The notes: generated from the letters alone by a model not told the origin. 64,000 bases of DNA from Flavobacterium sp. N3904 (GCF_025947305.1 NZ_CP110009.1:2893501-2957500), one strand, 5' to 3'. Counted from the stretch's first letter, positions 26,690-36,140 are shown. Program-made: numbers and translations.

Positions 26690-27351
26690 TGAAATATTTT
26701 AATTTACATACACACAAATTTACCAATCAGGATTCAGTTTTAGAACTTGTCAATCAATATCCGCAGGAGTTTGATGCTTGGATTCCTTATTATTCGATAG
26801 GAATTCATCCGTGGTATATTGATAAACAACGATTGGAATCGGATTTGCAAATTATTGAAAGTAAACTGCAAGAGCCAAATTGTCTCGCTTTAGGCGAATG
26901 CGGATTGGATAAGCGTATCGAAATACCATTCGAACTTCAACAAAATGTTTTTGAAAGGCAATTGCTTTTGGCACAAAAACAAGAAAAGCCCGTTGTAATT
27001 CATTGTGTAGCAGCTTTTCAGGAAGTAATAGCGATTAAAAAACGTTTAAAAATCATGGCTCCAATGATTATTCACGGTTTTTCAAAAAACAAACAAGTGG
27101 CAAAGGAATTGATTGATAATGGATTTTATATTTCATTTGGAAAATACTTATTGCGGAATCCAGAATTGGAACCAGTTTTTCAGAGTATTCCCAACGATCG
27201 ATTTTTCCTTGAGACCGATACAGTTGAGGAAAGAATTGAGGAAGTATATGCTCTAGCAGCCAAATATAAAAATTGTAGTATAGAGGTGCTCCAACAACAA
27301 ATACAGCGTAATTTTGCAGCAGTTTTTAAAAACACAACTTTAAAAATATAA
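26689..27351 (+). CDS. TatD-family metal-dependent hydrolase
   Basis: A 220-residue member of the TatD DNase family, shorter than the 260-residue E. coli protein but normal for Bacteroidota. Metal ligands are visible: HTH at residues 7-9, ALGECGLD in the middle, VVIHC, IIHGF and the closing FLETD motif. TatD proteins are cytosolic 3'-5' exonucleases linked to DNA repair, but substrate here is not known. It lies between DUF1684 and tcdA genes in one direction, 15 bp before the latter. Confidence 0.9.
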   Translation: MKYFNLHTHKFTNQDSVLELVNQYPQEFDAWIPYYSIGIHPWYIDKQRLESDLQIIESKLQEPNCLALGECGLDKRIEIPFELQQNVFERQLLLAQKQEKPVVIHCVAAFQEVIAIKKRLKIMAPMIIHGFSKNKQVAKELIDNGFYISFGKYLLRNPELEPVFQSIPNDRFFLETDTVEERIEEVYALAAKYKNCSIEVLQQQIQRNFAAVFKNTTLKI

Positions 27352-27366
27352 TTAAAACGAATTGAT

Positions 27367-28083
27367 ATGGCAGAGTGGACAGAAAGAGCCGAACTATTAT
27401 TTAAAAAAGAAGGGTTACAGAATTTGCAAAATGCTCACGTCATGGTCGTAGGACTAGGCGGAGTGGGCTCTTTTGCAGCCGAATTTTTGGCAAGGGCAGG
27501 AGTGGGGACGCTGACCATTGTAGACGGGGATGTTGTGGATATCACCAATATAAATAGACAATTGCCTGCGTTGCATTCTACAGTCGGGCAACCTAAAGTA
27601 GACGTGGTAGGCGACAGATTAATGGATATCAATCCAGAATTGAAGTTGATACGCGTGAAAGAATTTCTATCGCCGGAGCGTGCCTTTGAAATTGTTACCA
27701 ACGAATTTGATTATGTTTTGGACTGCATTGACAGTGTAACCCCAAAATTGAATTTGATTATTGCAGCCAAAAGAAAAAGAGTCAAAATTATAAGCAGTAT
27801 GGGTGCTGGTGGCAAAATGGAAGCTTCTAAAGTAAAGGTTACTGATATTACCAACACGGTAAATTGTTTTTTTGCCAAAACCATAAGAAGACGATTGAAA
27901 GAAGCAAAAATAGATAAATTGAAAGTTGTTTTTTCTTCTGAAATTCAGGATGAATCGAGTTTAAGAATGACAGACGGATCCAATTTCAAAAAATCATTTT
28001 ACGGAACCAACAGCTATATGCCAGGATTATTTGGCTTATACGCGGCAGAAACGGTGATTCGATATTTACTTAAGAAAGAGTGA
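27367..28083 (+). CDS. tcdA: tRNA threonylcarbamoyladenosine dehydratase
   Basis: A 238-residue E1-like (ThiF/MoeB/TcdA) protein that uses ATP to cyclise t6A37 to ct6A in tRNAs. It has the nucleotide-binding VMVVGLGGVGSFAAEFLARA, the substrate motif DGDVVDITNINRQ and YVLDCIDSVTPKL. The C-terminal segment IRRRLKEAKIDKLKVVFSSE and SYMPGLFGLYAAE match TcdA rather than MoeB. Full length. It ends a three-gene series with the TatD and DUF1684 genes. Confidence 0.93.
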   Translation: MAEWTERAELLFKKEGLQNLQNAHVMVVGLGGVGSFAAEFLARAGVGTLTIVDGDVVDITNINRQLPALHSTVGQPKVDVVGDRLMDINPELKLIRVKEFLSPERAFEIVTNEFDYVLDCIDSVTPKLNLIIAAKRKRVKIISSMGAGGKMEASKVKVTDITNTVNCFFAKTIRRRLKEAKIDKLKVVFSSEIQDESSLRMTDGSNFKKSFYGTNSYMPGLFGLYAAETVIRYLLKKE

Positions 28084-28092
28084 AAAGTTTTA

Positions 28093-28217
28093 ATTGTTTA
28101 AGAGTTTAAAAAGTTTAAGGTTGGGTAAAAAAATAAATTTCAGAGAATATTTTATCTATGTTAAGCGACTTTCATTAAGCAATTTGACACAAAATAAAAC
28201 TTTAAACAATATAAACT
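28093..28217. repeat. GTTTAA-type inverted repeat
   Basis: ATTGTTTAA (28093-28101) and TTAAACAAT (28202-28210) form 9-bp inverted arms around the gap between tcdA and the HAD gene, with extra GTTTAA copies in the left arm. The same arms occur after apt. Confidence 0.55.
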
Positions 28218-28226
28218 AAAATTTTA

Positions 28227-28880
28227 ATGATACAAACCGTAATTTTCGATATGGATGGTGTAATTGTCGATACAGAACTTGTACACCGTTATGCCTATTT
28301 CACACAATTTGATGAGCTCAATATCGAAGTTCCAGAAGAAATATACACTTCATTGACAGGATTATCTACTCGTAATACTTTTCAGAAATTAAAAGATCAT
28401 TTTCAACTAAAAGAAGAAGTAGAAGATTTGATTTTGAGAAAAAGAGCCATCTTTAATGATGCTTTTGACAGTAAAGAGGATTTGGCTTTGTTGGATGGAG
28501 TAGAGGATTTAATTAAAGACTTCCATCGAAATGGAATGCAATTGATTGTGGCTTCATCGGCTTCAAAAGTAACCATTGACCGGGTTTTCCGTCGTTTTGA
28601 TTTGCACCAATATTTTTCTCATATTGTAAGTGGAGAAGATTTTCCAAAGTCAAAACCGCACCCTGCCATTTTTTTGCACGCAGCTTCGTTGTCTATTGCT
28701 CCAAAAGAGAATTGTATTGTAATTGAAGACAGTACCAATGGTGTAAAAGCGGCCAAAGCGGCTGGTATTTTTTGCGTCGGATACAATAGTTTTCATTCGA
28801 AAGACCAGGATTTAGCATTGGCAGATGTTGTGGTCAATCATTTTGATGAATTGAGTTTTGAAAAAGTATCAAAATACTAA
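28227..28880 (+). CDS. HAD-superfamily phosphatase (beta-phosphoglucomutase-like)
   Basis: A 217-residue HAD hydrolase. Motif I is VIFDMDGVIVDTE (residues 5-17), with both catalytic Asp residues. Motif II is LIVASSAS, motif III Lys is in FPKSKPHP, and motif IV is VIEDSTNGVKAAKAAG. The alpha-helical cap between residues 20 and 85 places it in the subfamily with beta-phosphoglucomutases and small sugar-phosphate phosphatases. Substrate cannot be deduced. It appears to be a single-gene unit. Confidence 0.9.
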   Translation: MIQTVIFDMDGVIVDTELVHRYAYFTQFDELNIEVPEEIYTSLTGLSTRNTFQKLKDHFQLKEEVEDLILRKRAIFNDAFDSKEDLALLDGVEDLIKDFHRNGMQLIVASSASKVTIDRVFRRFDLHQYFSHIVSGEDFPKSKPHPAIFLHAASLSIAPKENCIVIEDSTNGVKAAKAAGIFCVGYNSFHSKDQDLALADVVVNHFDELSFEKVSKY

Positions 28881-29479
28881 ATTTCCTTTTTTAAAATAAA
28901 GTTATGTATAACCCGTTGGGTGCAATTAGTTTTTGATGATATTTTTTCGTCAGTTCGAGTAATTTTTGTTAGAAAATCGTATCGATAACAAGAAAAATTT
29001 CATTAAAAACGGTTCTCGATACATTTTTTGTTACGTTTTACTCCACAAAAAACACTCGAACTGACGTTTTTAATAATTGCACCCAACACGTTTATGTATA
29101 GTTTATAAATTAAACATATATCGAATTTCAAAACAGTAATACATACTTTTATAAAAATGATATTGTATTTTTTTGAGTATTATTTTTTGATTTTCCATAA
29201 TAGTAATTTTTATAAAGTTGGCTATTAGTTTATTTAACAACTTCTTTGTTAATCGAGTTTAATTGCAATACAAACTTAAACGGCTATACCTTTATTCTTG
29301 TTACATAATTTATAAAAAAGCTTATATGTTTTCTAAATTTCTAGTTTGAATACTGTTTATATAATTGAATTGCGATTGTATTTGAAGGATATAGAGTAAC
29401 AACCAATTTGAATTAAGGAAAATTTAACATTTCTAACTTTTTGAATTTGTAAATTTGGCAAACAACAAAAACTAATAAA
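28881..29479. other. long intergenic region with an interspersed palindromic element
   Basis: A 599-bp gene-free region. Its first third is the nested palindromic element at 28915-29087. The rest is very AT-rich; it holds a TAAATTTG -7-like box at 29450-29457 just ahead of the DUF2911 gene. No credible ORF was found. Confidence 0.6.
28915..29087. repeat. nested palindromic interspersed element (MITE-like)
   Basis: A 173-bp unit with three nested inverted arm pairs: GTTGGGTGCAATTA (28915-28928) with its exact complement at 29074-29087, CGTCAGTTCGAGT (28948-28960) with its complement at 29054-29066, and GTATCGA (28979-28985) with TCGATAC (29016-29022). It would fold into one long cruciform or RNA hairpin. 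I recall similar CGTCAGTTCGAGT elements in other flavobacterial genomes, from memory only. No transposase is inside. Confidence 0.8.
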
Positions 29480-30325
29480 ATGAAAAAAATCCTTATCGCT
29501 ATAGCTTTTATTATAGCTCCCTTTATCACCGAGGCGCAATTAAAAACTCCTCAGGCAAGCCCAAAAGCAACAGTTTTTCAAACGGTTGGATTGACAGATA
29601 TAGAAATTGTGTATTGCAGACCTGCAGCAAGAGGCAGAGCTGTTTTTGGAAATTTAGTTCCTTTTGGAAAAGTATGGAGAACGGGAGCCAACGAAAACAC
29701 AACTATATCTTTTAGTGAAGATATTATCATCGACGGGAAAACATTGCCAAAAGGGAAATATGCTTTGTACACAATTCCAAAAATTGAAAGTTGGGAAGTG
29801 ATTTTTTATTCGACTACAAACAATTGGGGAAATCCAGAAGTTTGGAATGAGGCCAATGTTGTTTTAAGAACTACTGTAAAAGAAGAATCGTTGGCAAAAC
29901 CAGTTGAATCGTTTACTATCGGTATCAGCAATATTGATGCTAATTTTGCTTATCTTGACATGGCTTGGGAAAACTCATCTGTTTCGATGAAATTTGAAGT
30001 TCCTACCCAAAAAATTACATTGGCCAATATCGAAAAAGCATTGGCGGGTCCTACATCAGCAGATTATTTTTCGGCAGCACAATATATTTATCAATCGAAT
30101 GGCGATAATGCAAAAGCACTAACTTATGTGAATAAAGCTTTAGAAATGAGTACCGAAAAACCGTATTGGTACACTCGATTGAAATCATTGATTCAAGCCA
30201 AATTGGGAGACAAAAAAGGAGCAATAGAAACTGCTAATCTTTCTCTTGTAGCTGCAGAAACGGCCAAAAATCAAGATTATGTAAAGATGAATAGAGAAAG
30301 CATTGCTGAGTGGAGCAAGAAATAG
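29480..30325 (+). CDS. DUF2911 domain-containing secreted protein
   Basis: A 281-residue protein with a signal peptide (residues 1-19, ending TEA). Residues 20-175 form DUF2911, with the signature CRPAARGRAVFGNLVPFGKV followed by WRTGANENTT and the segment LPKGKYALYTIP. The last 90 residues look like TPR helices (ADYFSAAQYIYQSNGDN, ALTYVNKALEMS). The family is widespread in Bacteroidota and uncharacterised; location is probably periplasmic. It is a single gene between two long gaps, followed by a strong terminator. Confidence 0.9.
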   Translation: MKKILIAIAFIIAPFITEAQLKTPQASPKATVFQTVGLTDIEIVYCRPAARGRAVFGNLVPFGKVWRTGANENTTISFSEDIIIDGKTLPKGKYALYTIPKIESWEVIFYSTTNNWGNPEVWNEANVVLRTTVKEESLAKPVESFTIGISNIDANFAYLDMAWENSSVSMKFEVPTQKITLANIEKALAGPTSADYFSAAQYIYQSNGDNAKALTYVNKALEMSTEKPYWYTRLKSLIQAKLGDKKGAIETANLSLVAAETAKNQDYVKMNRESIAEWSKK

Positions 30326-30382
30326 TTTCTTAGTATATTTTGTAGCAGAAATGCAAGGCTGTATATTTTTATAAAAGATAAT

Positions 30383-30426
30383 AAAAAATTCCCGTTCCGT
30401 ATTTTAAAACGAGACGGGAATTTTTT
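30383..30426. terminator. bidirectional terminator
   Basis: Perfect 13-bp stem AAAAAATTCCCGT (30383-30395) with ACGGGAATTTTTT (30414-30426) between the convergent DUF2911 and symporter genes. T-runs on both strands serve both genes. Confidence 0.9.
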
Positions 30427-30431
30427 TGTCT

Positions 30432-32165
30432 TTATATAGAATCTACTATTTCTTCTTTTTGTTTTCTGAAAATTGTTTTTTGCAACAAGATAGAAAGTGT
30501 TATTGTCAGTACTCCTCCAATGAAATTAAGCCACAAATAACCTAGTTTTTCTTCACCGCTAGGATAGATAAAAATGGCAAAATAATAGATTATAAAGATA
30601 GTGGTCTGACTAATGATGGCACTGTTAAAAATAGCTTTTGAATGTATTTTTTTGAAATAAAAACCAACCAAAAAAATTCCCAAAACGGTACCGTAAAATA
30701 TGGAACCTATTATATTTACAAGCTGAATCAAATTTTCAAAAAGAGTAGCAATACAGGCAAAAAATATGGCTATAATTCCCCACATTAGTGTAAATAATTT
30801 GGTAGCATTCAGAAAATGTTTTTCTGATTTTTCTTCTTTTATGTTGCGTTTGTAAATATCAATTGCAGTCGTAGAGGCTAATGCATTTAGTCCGGAAGCG
30901 GTAGACGACATTGCCGCAGATATAATAACCGCCAATAAAAGTCCAATAAGTCCTTTGGGCAGATAATGGAGAATAAAGTAAAAAAACACATAATCCTTAT
31001 CATTAGTCTCACTATTACTATCTGCTTTCTTGATGATTTCTCGCGCTTGTGCCCTTAAATCTTTTTCTTTGTTGGCAAGCTCTACCAATTCTTTTCTTAG
31101 TGTCGGATTATCATAATCTTGATTCAGTTGGTCAATGTACAAGAGATTGATTACTTTTTCATCTTCCGATAATTTGTTTAAATCATTTTGTAGACTTTGA
31201 TATTCTTTTTTATAAATCGAATTATCGACACTTATTTTATTGTTTGGATTAAAATTTAAAGGAACGGGGTTAAAAAGGAAAAACACAAAAACCATTACTC
31301 CAATCAAAAGAATAAAGAATTGCATGGGAACTTTTAGAAGTCCGTTCATGATTAATCCCATTTGGCTTTCTTTTACTGATTTTCCAGACAGATAGCGTCC
31401 GACTTGTGACTGATCTGTGCCAAAATAGGCTAATGCCAGAAAAAATCCACCTGTAATTCCGCTCCAAAAAGTATATTTCTCATTTAAGTCGAAGGAGAAA
31501 TTTACAATGTCCATTTTACCATTGGCCCCGGCAATATGAAGTGCATTGTCAAAAGTCATTTCGTTGGGCAGGTAATGTAAAATAAGAAAAAAGGTAATGA
31601 CCATTCCAGAGAGAATCACAAACATTTGTTGTTTTTGGGTCACATTTACAGCTTTGGTTCCTCCCGTAAACGTATAAATAATTACCAGGATACCTATGAT
31701 TATATTCATATAGGTTAGGTTCCATCCCAGTAATGCCGACAAAATAATTGACGGCGCATAAATGGTTATACCCGTCCCCAAACCTCTTTGTACTAAAAAC
31801 AAAATAGCCGCCAAAGAACGCGTTTTAAGATCAAATCTTTTTTCGAGGTATTCATAAGCTGTATATACCTTGTATTTATGATATATAGGGATAAAAGTCA
31901 CGCAAATTATGACCATGGCAATAGGCAATCCAAAATAGAATTGCACAAAACCCATTCCGTCATGGTAGGCTTGTCCCGGAGTCGAAAGAAATGTGATGGC
32001 GCTGGCCTGTGTAGCCATAACGGATAAACCTACCGTAAACCAAGGCGTTTCGTTATTGCCAAGAATATAATCCTCAACATTTTTGCTCCCTCGGGTTTTC
32101 CAGGCACCATAAATTACGATAAACAATAATGTTACAATCAGTACAATCCAGTCAAATAATTGCAT
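30432..32165 (-). CDS. sodium:solute symporter (SSS family)
   Basis: A 577-residue polytopic inner-membrane transporter of the SSS family with about 13 helices. Typical stretches are VEDYILGNNETPWFTVGLSV, MATQASAITFLSTPGQAYHD and LLLAVIISAAMSSTASGLNA, the last being a Na+-site region. Residues about 290-385 form a charged, coiled-coil-like insert (YQSLQNDLNKLSEDEKV and ELVELANKEKDLRAQAR) between two helices, which standard SSS proteins lack. It lies 3 bp after a 35-residue membrane microprotein and downstream of a PIG-L deacetylase, suggesting uptake of an acetylated amino sugar or its product. Confidence 0.9.
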   Translation of the reverse strand: MQLFDWIVLIVTLLFIVIYGAWKTRGSKNVEDYILGNNETPWFTVGLSVMATQASAITFLSTPGQAYHDGMGFVQFYFGLPIAMVIICVTFIPIYHKYKVYTAYEYLEKRFDLKTRSLAAILFLVQRGLGTGITIYAPSIILSALLGWNLTYMNIIIGILVIIYTFTGGTKAVNVTQKQQMFVILSGMVITFFLILHYLPNEMTFDNALHIAGANGKMDIVNFSFDLNEKYTFWSGITGGFFLALAYFGTDQSQVGRYLSGKSVKESQMGLIMNGLLKVPMQFFILLIGVMVFVFFLFNPVPLNFNPNNKISVDNSIYKKEYQSLQNDLNKLSEDEKVINLLYIDQLNQDYDNPTLRKELVELANKEKDLRAQAREIIKKADSNSETNDKDYVFFYFILHYLPKGLIGLLLAVIISAAMSSTASGLNALASTTAIDIYKRNIKEEKSEKHFLNATKLFTLMWGIIAIFFACIATLFENLIQLVNIIGSIFYGTVLGIFLVGFYFKKIHSKAIFNSAIISQTTIFIIYYFAIFIYPSGEEKLGYLWLNFIGGVLTITLSILLQKTIFRKQKEEIVDSI

Positions 32166-32168
32166 AGG

Positions 32169-32276
32169 TTAAGAGTATAATTTCATAATTAAATAAAAAA
32201 TAATAATAAAAATCGCATTGGCAATTAGCACTAAAGTATAGCTGCTTTTCCAAATTTTAGGTTTATTTGAATCCAT
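32169..32276 (-). CDS. 35-residue single-helix membrane microprotein
   Basis: A short ORF from ATG at 32276: MDSNKPKIWKSSYTLVLIAN followed by AIFIIIFYLIMKLYS. One transmembrane helix spans about residues 13-32 after a positively charged head. It is tucked between the PIG-L gene (9 bp upstream) and the symporter (3 bp downstream), so it is very likely translated in the operon. It could be a small accessory subunit of the symporter; that is inference from position. Confidence 0.7.
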   Translation of the reverse strand: MDSNKPKIWKSSYTLVLIANAIFIIIFYLIMKLYS

Positions 32277-32285
32277 TTTTCAGGT

Positions 32286-34817
32286 TTAGGGTTTTACTTT
32301 TTGATTCGGAAGAGTAACTGTTGATTGAATCGAAATCATATTCGACAACAATTTATAAGCCCCGGGAACACCTTCTGGCAATTCTCTAAAAAAACTCAAT
32401 CCGGTATAGATGTAATTTCCTTTTCCATAAGGTGCAATTAATAAAGCACCATCTTTGGCACTTTCTCCTTTGTCGTTTGATGATAAGATAGGAGTGAACG
32501 CTTTGTCAAATTCTTTTGGATAATACAATCCCTGTTCTTGTTTCCAACCCAAGAAATCAGATGAAGTAATTTTGTTGGGGTAATTCAAAATTGGATTGTT
32601 GGGTGCCAGGAAGCGAACTTCAGCATTTTCTTCGGTAACTCTGTCACGTGAAATTTTCAAAGGATAAGGAGCAATATTTGAGGTGACTAAATCATCGGTG
32701 GTGTTGTATTGCACTATCATTGTTTTTCCGATTTTTACAAAATCAAATAGGATTTGCTGTTTATTTGCCAATGCCTGAACTGTATTGTAAGCACGGATTC
32801 CTGTCATTACAACATCAAAAGATTCTAGTTTTTCGGGTGTTATTTCTTCGGGTTTTAAGAGTGTTACTTTGTATCCCATTTGGGCTAAACTTTTAGGGAC
32901 TTCATCTCCGGCACCCATAATGTACGCTATTTTTTCTTCGTTGGTTTTCAAATCAAATCTGATGCATTTTACTTCAGCCGTTTTCAAAACCTGCTGTTTG
33001 GTAATGTGGTCGTAATCAATTAGTATTTGGCTTTTGTCATATTCGATATTATCAACAATAGCAATGCTTTTCCCTGTCACTTCACTCATTTGATTGGGTG
33101 GAGTCACTTCAAAATAAACGGTTTGTTCTGATCCTTTTTTCTCTATCTTAAATGGAATTGATTTTGGAGATACTTTCCAATTTTCAGGCAATTCCAGTTT
33201 TAAATCTCCCTTAATATCGTCTTTGCCTGCTTTTATTTGTACACCAACATACTTGGTTTTGGTATCATTAAATAAAATTACTTTATCTTGAATGGTTGTT
33301 GTAACAACGGCAACAATATCAAGGTAATTATACATTTCCCCTTTTACGTCATCATTGTATTTATAAACTACGGTTCGTTCAAATGGAATTTCGATTCCAT
33401 TAATTTTAACTGTAAAAACAACCTTTATTTCCCGAATGATATCTGGAATTCCTATTTTTTTTTGATCTTCAACAGTGTACATTCCAACCGAACCTTTTTC
33501 TTTCAACCAATACGGCTGGGTATAATTAATGGTTTGAGGAATTTGCAAATCGACAGTATTGTTTTGTAAAACATTGTCCTTCAAATCGATATTCAAAATC
33601 GAATTTTTTTGATCGGGCAAAGTTGTAACACTTAGCAATTGTATTTCTGTAGCACTTCTATTGATGGCTTCCAACTTTAATTTAATTGTACTTCCAGGTG
33701 TGGCTTCCTGTACATTGGCTACAGCTTCAAGGTACAAGCCTGCACAAGCAGCAATGATTTTTTTAACCTCTTCAGATTTTATGATCTTCCAATGATCTTC
33801 ATCTAAGGCTTGAATCATTGTATAAGCTTTTGTCAAAGCCGGAATGCTGGAAGCTGGGTTTTTAAAATCGTACTGATTGGCAATTTGAGTTAGTAATTCA
33901 CCAATGGGTTTTCCTCCTTTTATGCGGTTCCAAGAAGTGTCAATTCCTTCAAAGATTGAAGTCTTATCTTTTAGAGGTTCTCCTTTTAGAAATTCCAAAT
34001 ATTCTGTTTCTTGGCCACGAGTTCCTGTACTGCCAAAGCCTTGGGATTGATGCCTGCTCCGGCTCAACGCTGCAATTTCCTGATTGGATTTGCCTATTGT
34101 AGAGTAGTAAACTCCCGTTTCTAATGCGATTAGATTTTTTTTATTGGCTGCTTCAAATTTTTCTTGGCTACCATAAAACCACCATGAAGTGTTGAAAAAC
34201 TGTCTTTTGGGCTGCCATAATTGAACTAGTTTTAACTGTTCTGGAAACGAATTGGGGTTGTTGGCCAAATCAAATCCTTCTACACTTAATATTGCCGATG
34301 ATGTGTGATGACCATGAGTCGTTCCGGGCGTTCTATGGTCAAAACGATTGATAATCACGTCTGGTTGAAATTTTCGAATGGTCCAAACCAAATCGGCCAA
34401 TACTTTTTCCTTATCCCAAATTTGTAACGTTTCATCTGAGTTTTTGGAATATCCAAAATCGTTGGCTCTGGAAAAAAACTGTTCTCCACCATCAATTTTT
34501 CTGGCTTCAATAAGTTCTTGTGTTCGTATTACGCCTAATAATTCTCTCAGTTGCGGTCCGATTAAATTTTGCCCACCGTCTCCTCGCGTTAAAGACAGAT
34601 AACCGGTTCTGGCTTTTACATCATTGGCAAAATAAGAAATCAATTTAGTGTTTTCGTCATCGGGATGTGCCGCAATATAAAGAACGGAGCCAAGAAAATT
34701 TAGTTTCTGAATTTGGTTGTATATTTCGGCAGCATTTGGTTTTTGTGGTTTTTGAGCATATGTAAATGGGATTGCAAGGATAAAAAGGAGTAGTGATTTG
34801 ATTACTATCTTTTGCAT
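32286..34817 (-). CDS. secreted PIG-L (LmbE-like) family deacetylase
   Basis: An 843-residue protein with a signal peptide (1-21, ending TYA). Residues 40-260 are the PIG-L domain: the zinc motif AAHPDDEN starts at residue 49 (H51, D53, D54), followed by GYLSLTRGDGGQNLIG, RTQELIEARKIDGGEQFFSR and the HRTPGTTHGHH segment giving further metal His. The C-terminal 500 residues contain Ig-like and Rossmann-like (glutamine-amidotransferase-like) modules. PIG-L enzymes remove acetyl groups from GlcNAc-type sugars. The operon with an SSS symporter suggests an amino-sugar route, with substrate undetermined. Confidence 0.88.
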   Translation of the reverse strand: MQKIVIKSLLLFILAIPFTYAQKPQKPNAAEIYNQIQKLNFLGSVLYIAAHPDDENTKLISYFANDVKARTGYLSLTRGDGGQNLIGPQLRELLGVIRTQELIEARKIDGGEQFFSRANDFGYSKNSDETLQIWDKEKVLADLVWTIRKFQPDVIINRFDHRTPGTTHGHHTSSAILSVEGFDLANNPNSFPEQLKLVQLWQPKRQFFNTSWWFYGSQEKFEAANKKNLIALETGVYYSTIGKSNQEIAALSRSRHQSQGFGSTGTRGQETEYLEFLKGEPLKDKTSIFEGIDTSWNRIKGGKPIGELLTQIANQYDFKNPASSIPALTKAYTMIQALDEDHWKIIKSEEVKKIIAACAGLYLEAVANVQEATPGSTIKLKLEAINRSATEIQLLSVTTLPDQKNSILNIDLKDNVLQNNTVDLQIPQTINYTQPYWLKEKGSVGMYTVEDQKKIGIPDIIREIKVVFTVKINGIEIPFERTVVYKYNDDVKGEMYNYLDIVAVVTTTIQDKVILFNDTKTKYVGVQIKAGKDDIKGDLKLELPENWKVSPKSIPFKIEKKGSEQTVYFEVTPPNQMSEVTGKSIAIVDNIEYDKSQILIDYDHITKQQVLKTAEVKCIRFDLKTNEEKIAYIMGAGDEVPKSLAQMGYKVTLLKPEEITPEKLESFDVVMTGIRAYNTVQALANKQQILFDFVKIGKTMIVQYNTTDDLVTSNIAPYPLKISRDRVTEENAEVRFLAPNNPILNYPNKITSSDFLGWKQEQGLYYPKEFDKAFTPILSSNDKGESAKDGALLIAPYGKGNYIYTGLSFFRELPEGVPGAYKLLSNMISIQSTVTLPNQKVKP

Positions 34818-35105
34818 ATATTAGGTTTTTTTGTACTTCTAAAACAATTTTTAGAAAAGGATTAAATGGATCAAGTTCAAAAATACTAATTTAATATTCG
34901 GATTATTTAACATTAGATACAAAAGTTATGTTAATGTTTATATAGAAACGGGCATCTTTAGATTGATTCTATTTTTTAAATTCGATTAAAAATAAATCAC
35001 TTCAGACTGATTTATTTGATTTTAGAATGCTAAATTTGAGATAATTGGAAAGTTTTTTCGACTTTGACAATTAAATTTTTTTTTTCTGAATTTAATCAAG
35101 TTCAT

Positions 35106-36062
35106 ATGGATATAAATTACGTAGAAGATGTTTTGAAGAATGGATTTGAGCAAGCGACTATTAATCAACCAAATGATTATGAAGGGGAAGTTACATCCAC
35201 TATTATTAGAAAAAGAAATCCGAAACAAACAACAAAAGCAATTTTGTGTATTCATGGATTTAATGATTATTTTTTTCAAGATATCATTGCCGATGAATTC
35301 CTGAAAAAAGGCTTTCATTTTTATGCTTTGGATTTAAGAAAGTATGGGAGGTCAATTTTGAAACATCAAAAGTTAAACAATGTTAGAGATTTATCGGAGT
35401 ATTATGAGGATATTGATAGTGCTTTGGTAATTATAAAAGATGAAAAAAACGAAGAAGTGGTGCTGTATGGACATTCAACAGGTGGACTTATAATCACCTT
35501 GTATGCTTCTGACCGAAAAGGAAACGAACTATTTGATTCTCTGATTTGTAATAGTCCTTTTTATGATTTTAATGTACCATGGATTCAAAAGAAGACTATA
35601 ATTCCAATTCTAGCTTTTCTGGGAAGACTAGATGCTACTATTTCTTTGCCTATCGGTTTCTCCAGATTTTATGGCAAAAGTCTGCATGAAAATGATTTTG
35701 GAGAATGGAATTATAATTTAAAATGGAAACCTCATGTTGCACCTTCTATCAATGCAGGTTGGGTAAACGCAATTTACAAAGGGCATCAAAGAATTGCAAA
35801 TGGAATTACAGTCAATAAACCTCTTTTGGTATTACATTCCTTAAAATCAGTTTTTCCAAAGGAGTGGAGTGAGGAATTGTTTAAGGGAGATGCAATTTTG
35901 AACGTAAACGACATTATAGACAAATCGAAATGTATTAGAGCCCCTCAAAAAGACGTTACAGCTGTAGATGGTGCTATACATGATATGGTGCTTTCCAGAA
36001 AACCAATTCGAGATAAAGTTTTTGAAGTTTTATTTGAATGGTTGGACAAGTATTTGAAATAA
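35106..36062 (+). CDS. alpha/beta hydrolase (serine hydrolase)
   Basis: A 318-residue alpha/beta-hydrolase. I start at the ATG at 35106 (MDINYVEDVLKNGFEQ) instead of a TTG 42 bp upstream. The oxyanion-hole region is LCIHGFNDYFFQ, the nucleophile elbow is YGHSTGG, and a late His is in AVDGAIHDMVLS. The Asp of the triad is not certain. There is no signal peptide. Similarity to lysophospholipase/monoacylglycerol lipase-type enzymes is likely, but the substrate is unknown. It is a single gene with its own terminator. Confidence 0.85.
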   Translation: MDINYVEDVLKNGFEQATINQPNDYEGEVTSTIIRKRNPKQTTKAILCIHGFNDYFFQDIIADEFLKKGFHFYALDLRKYGRSILKHQKLNNVRDLSEYYEDIDSALVIIKDEKNEEVVLYGHSTGGLIITLYASDRKGNELFDSLICNSPFYDFNVPWIQKKTIIPILAFLGRLDATISLPIGFSRFYGKSLHENDFGEWNYNLKWKPHVAPSINAGWVNAIYKGHQRIANGITVNKPLLVLHSLKSVFPKEWSEELFKGDAILNVNDIIDKSKCIRAPQKDVTAVDGAIHDMVLSRKPIRDKVFEVLFEWLDKYLK

Positions 36063-36088
36063 TTATTTGATAAAAAATAGATAAAATA

Positions 36089-36125
36089 AAAAAAGCTGCA
36101 ACACTATAAATGTCGCAGCTTTTTT
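36089..36125. terminator. bidirectional terminator
   Basis: Stem AAAAAAGCTGC (36089-36099) with GCAGCTTTTTT (36115-36125) between the convergent hydrolase and LVIVD genes. Confidence 0.88.
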
Positions 36126-36140
36126 AGAATTATAAAATTA

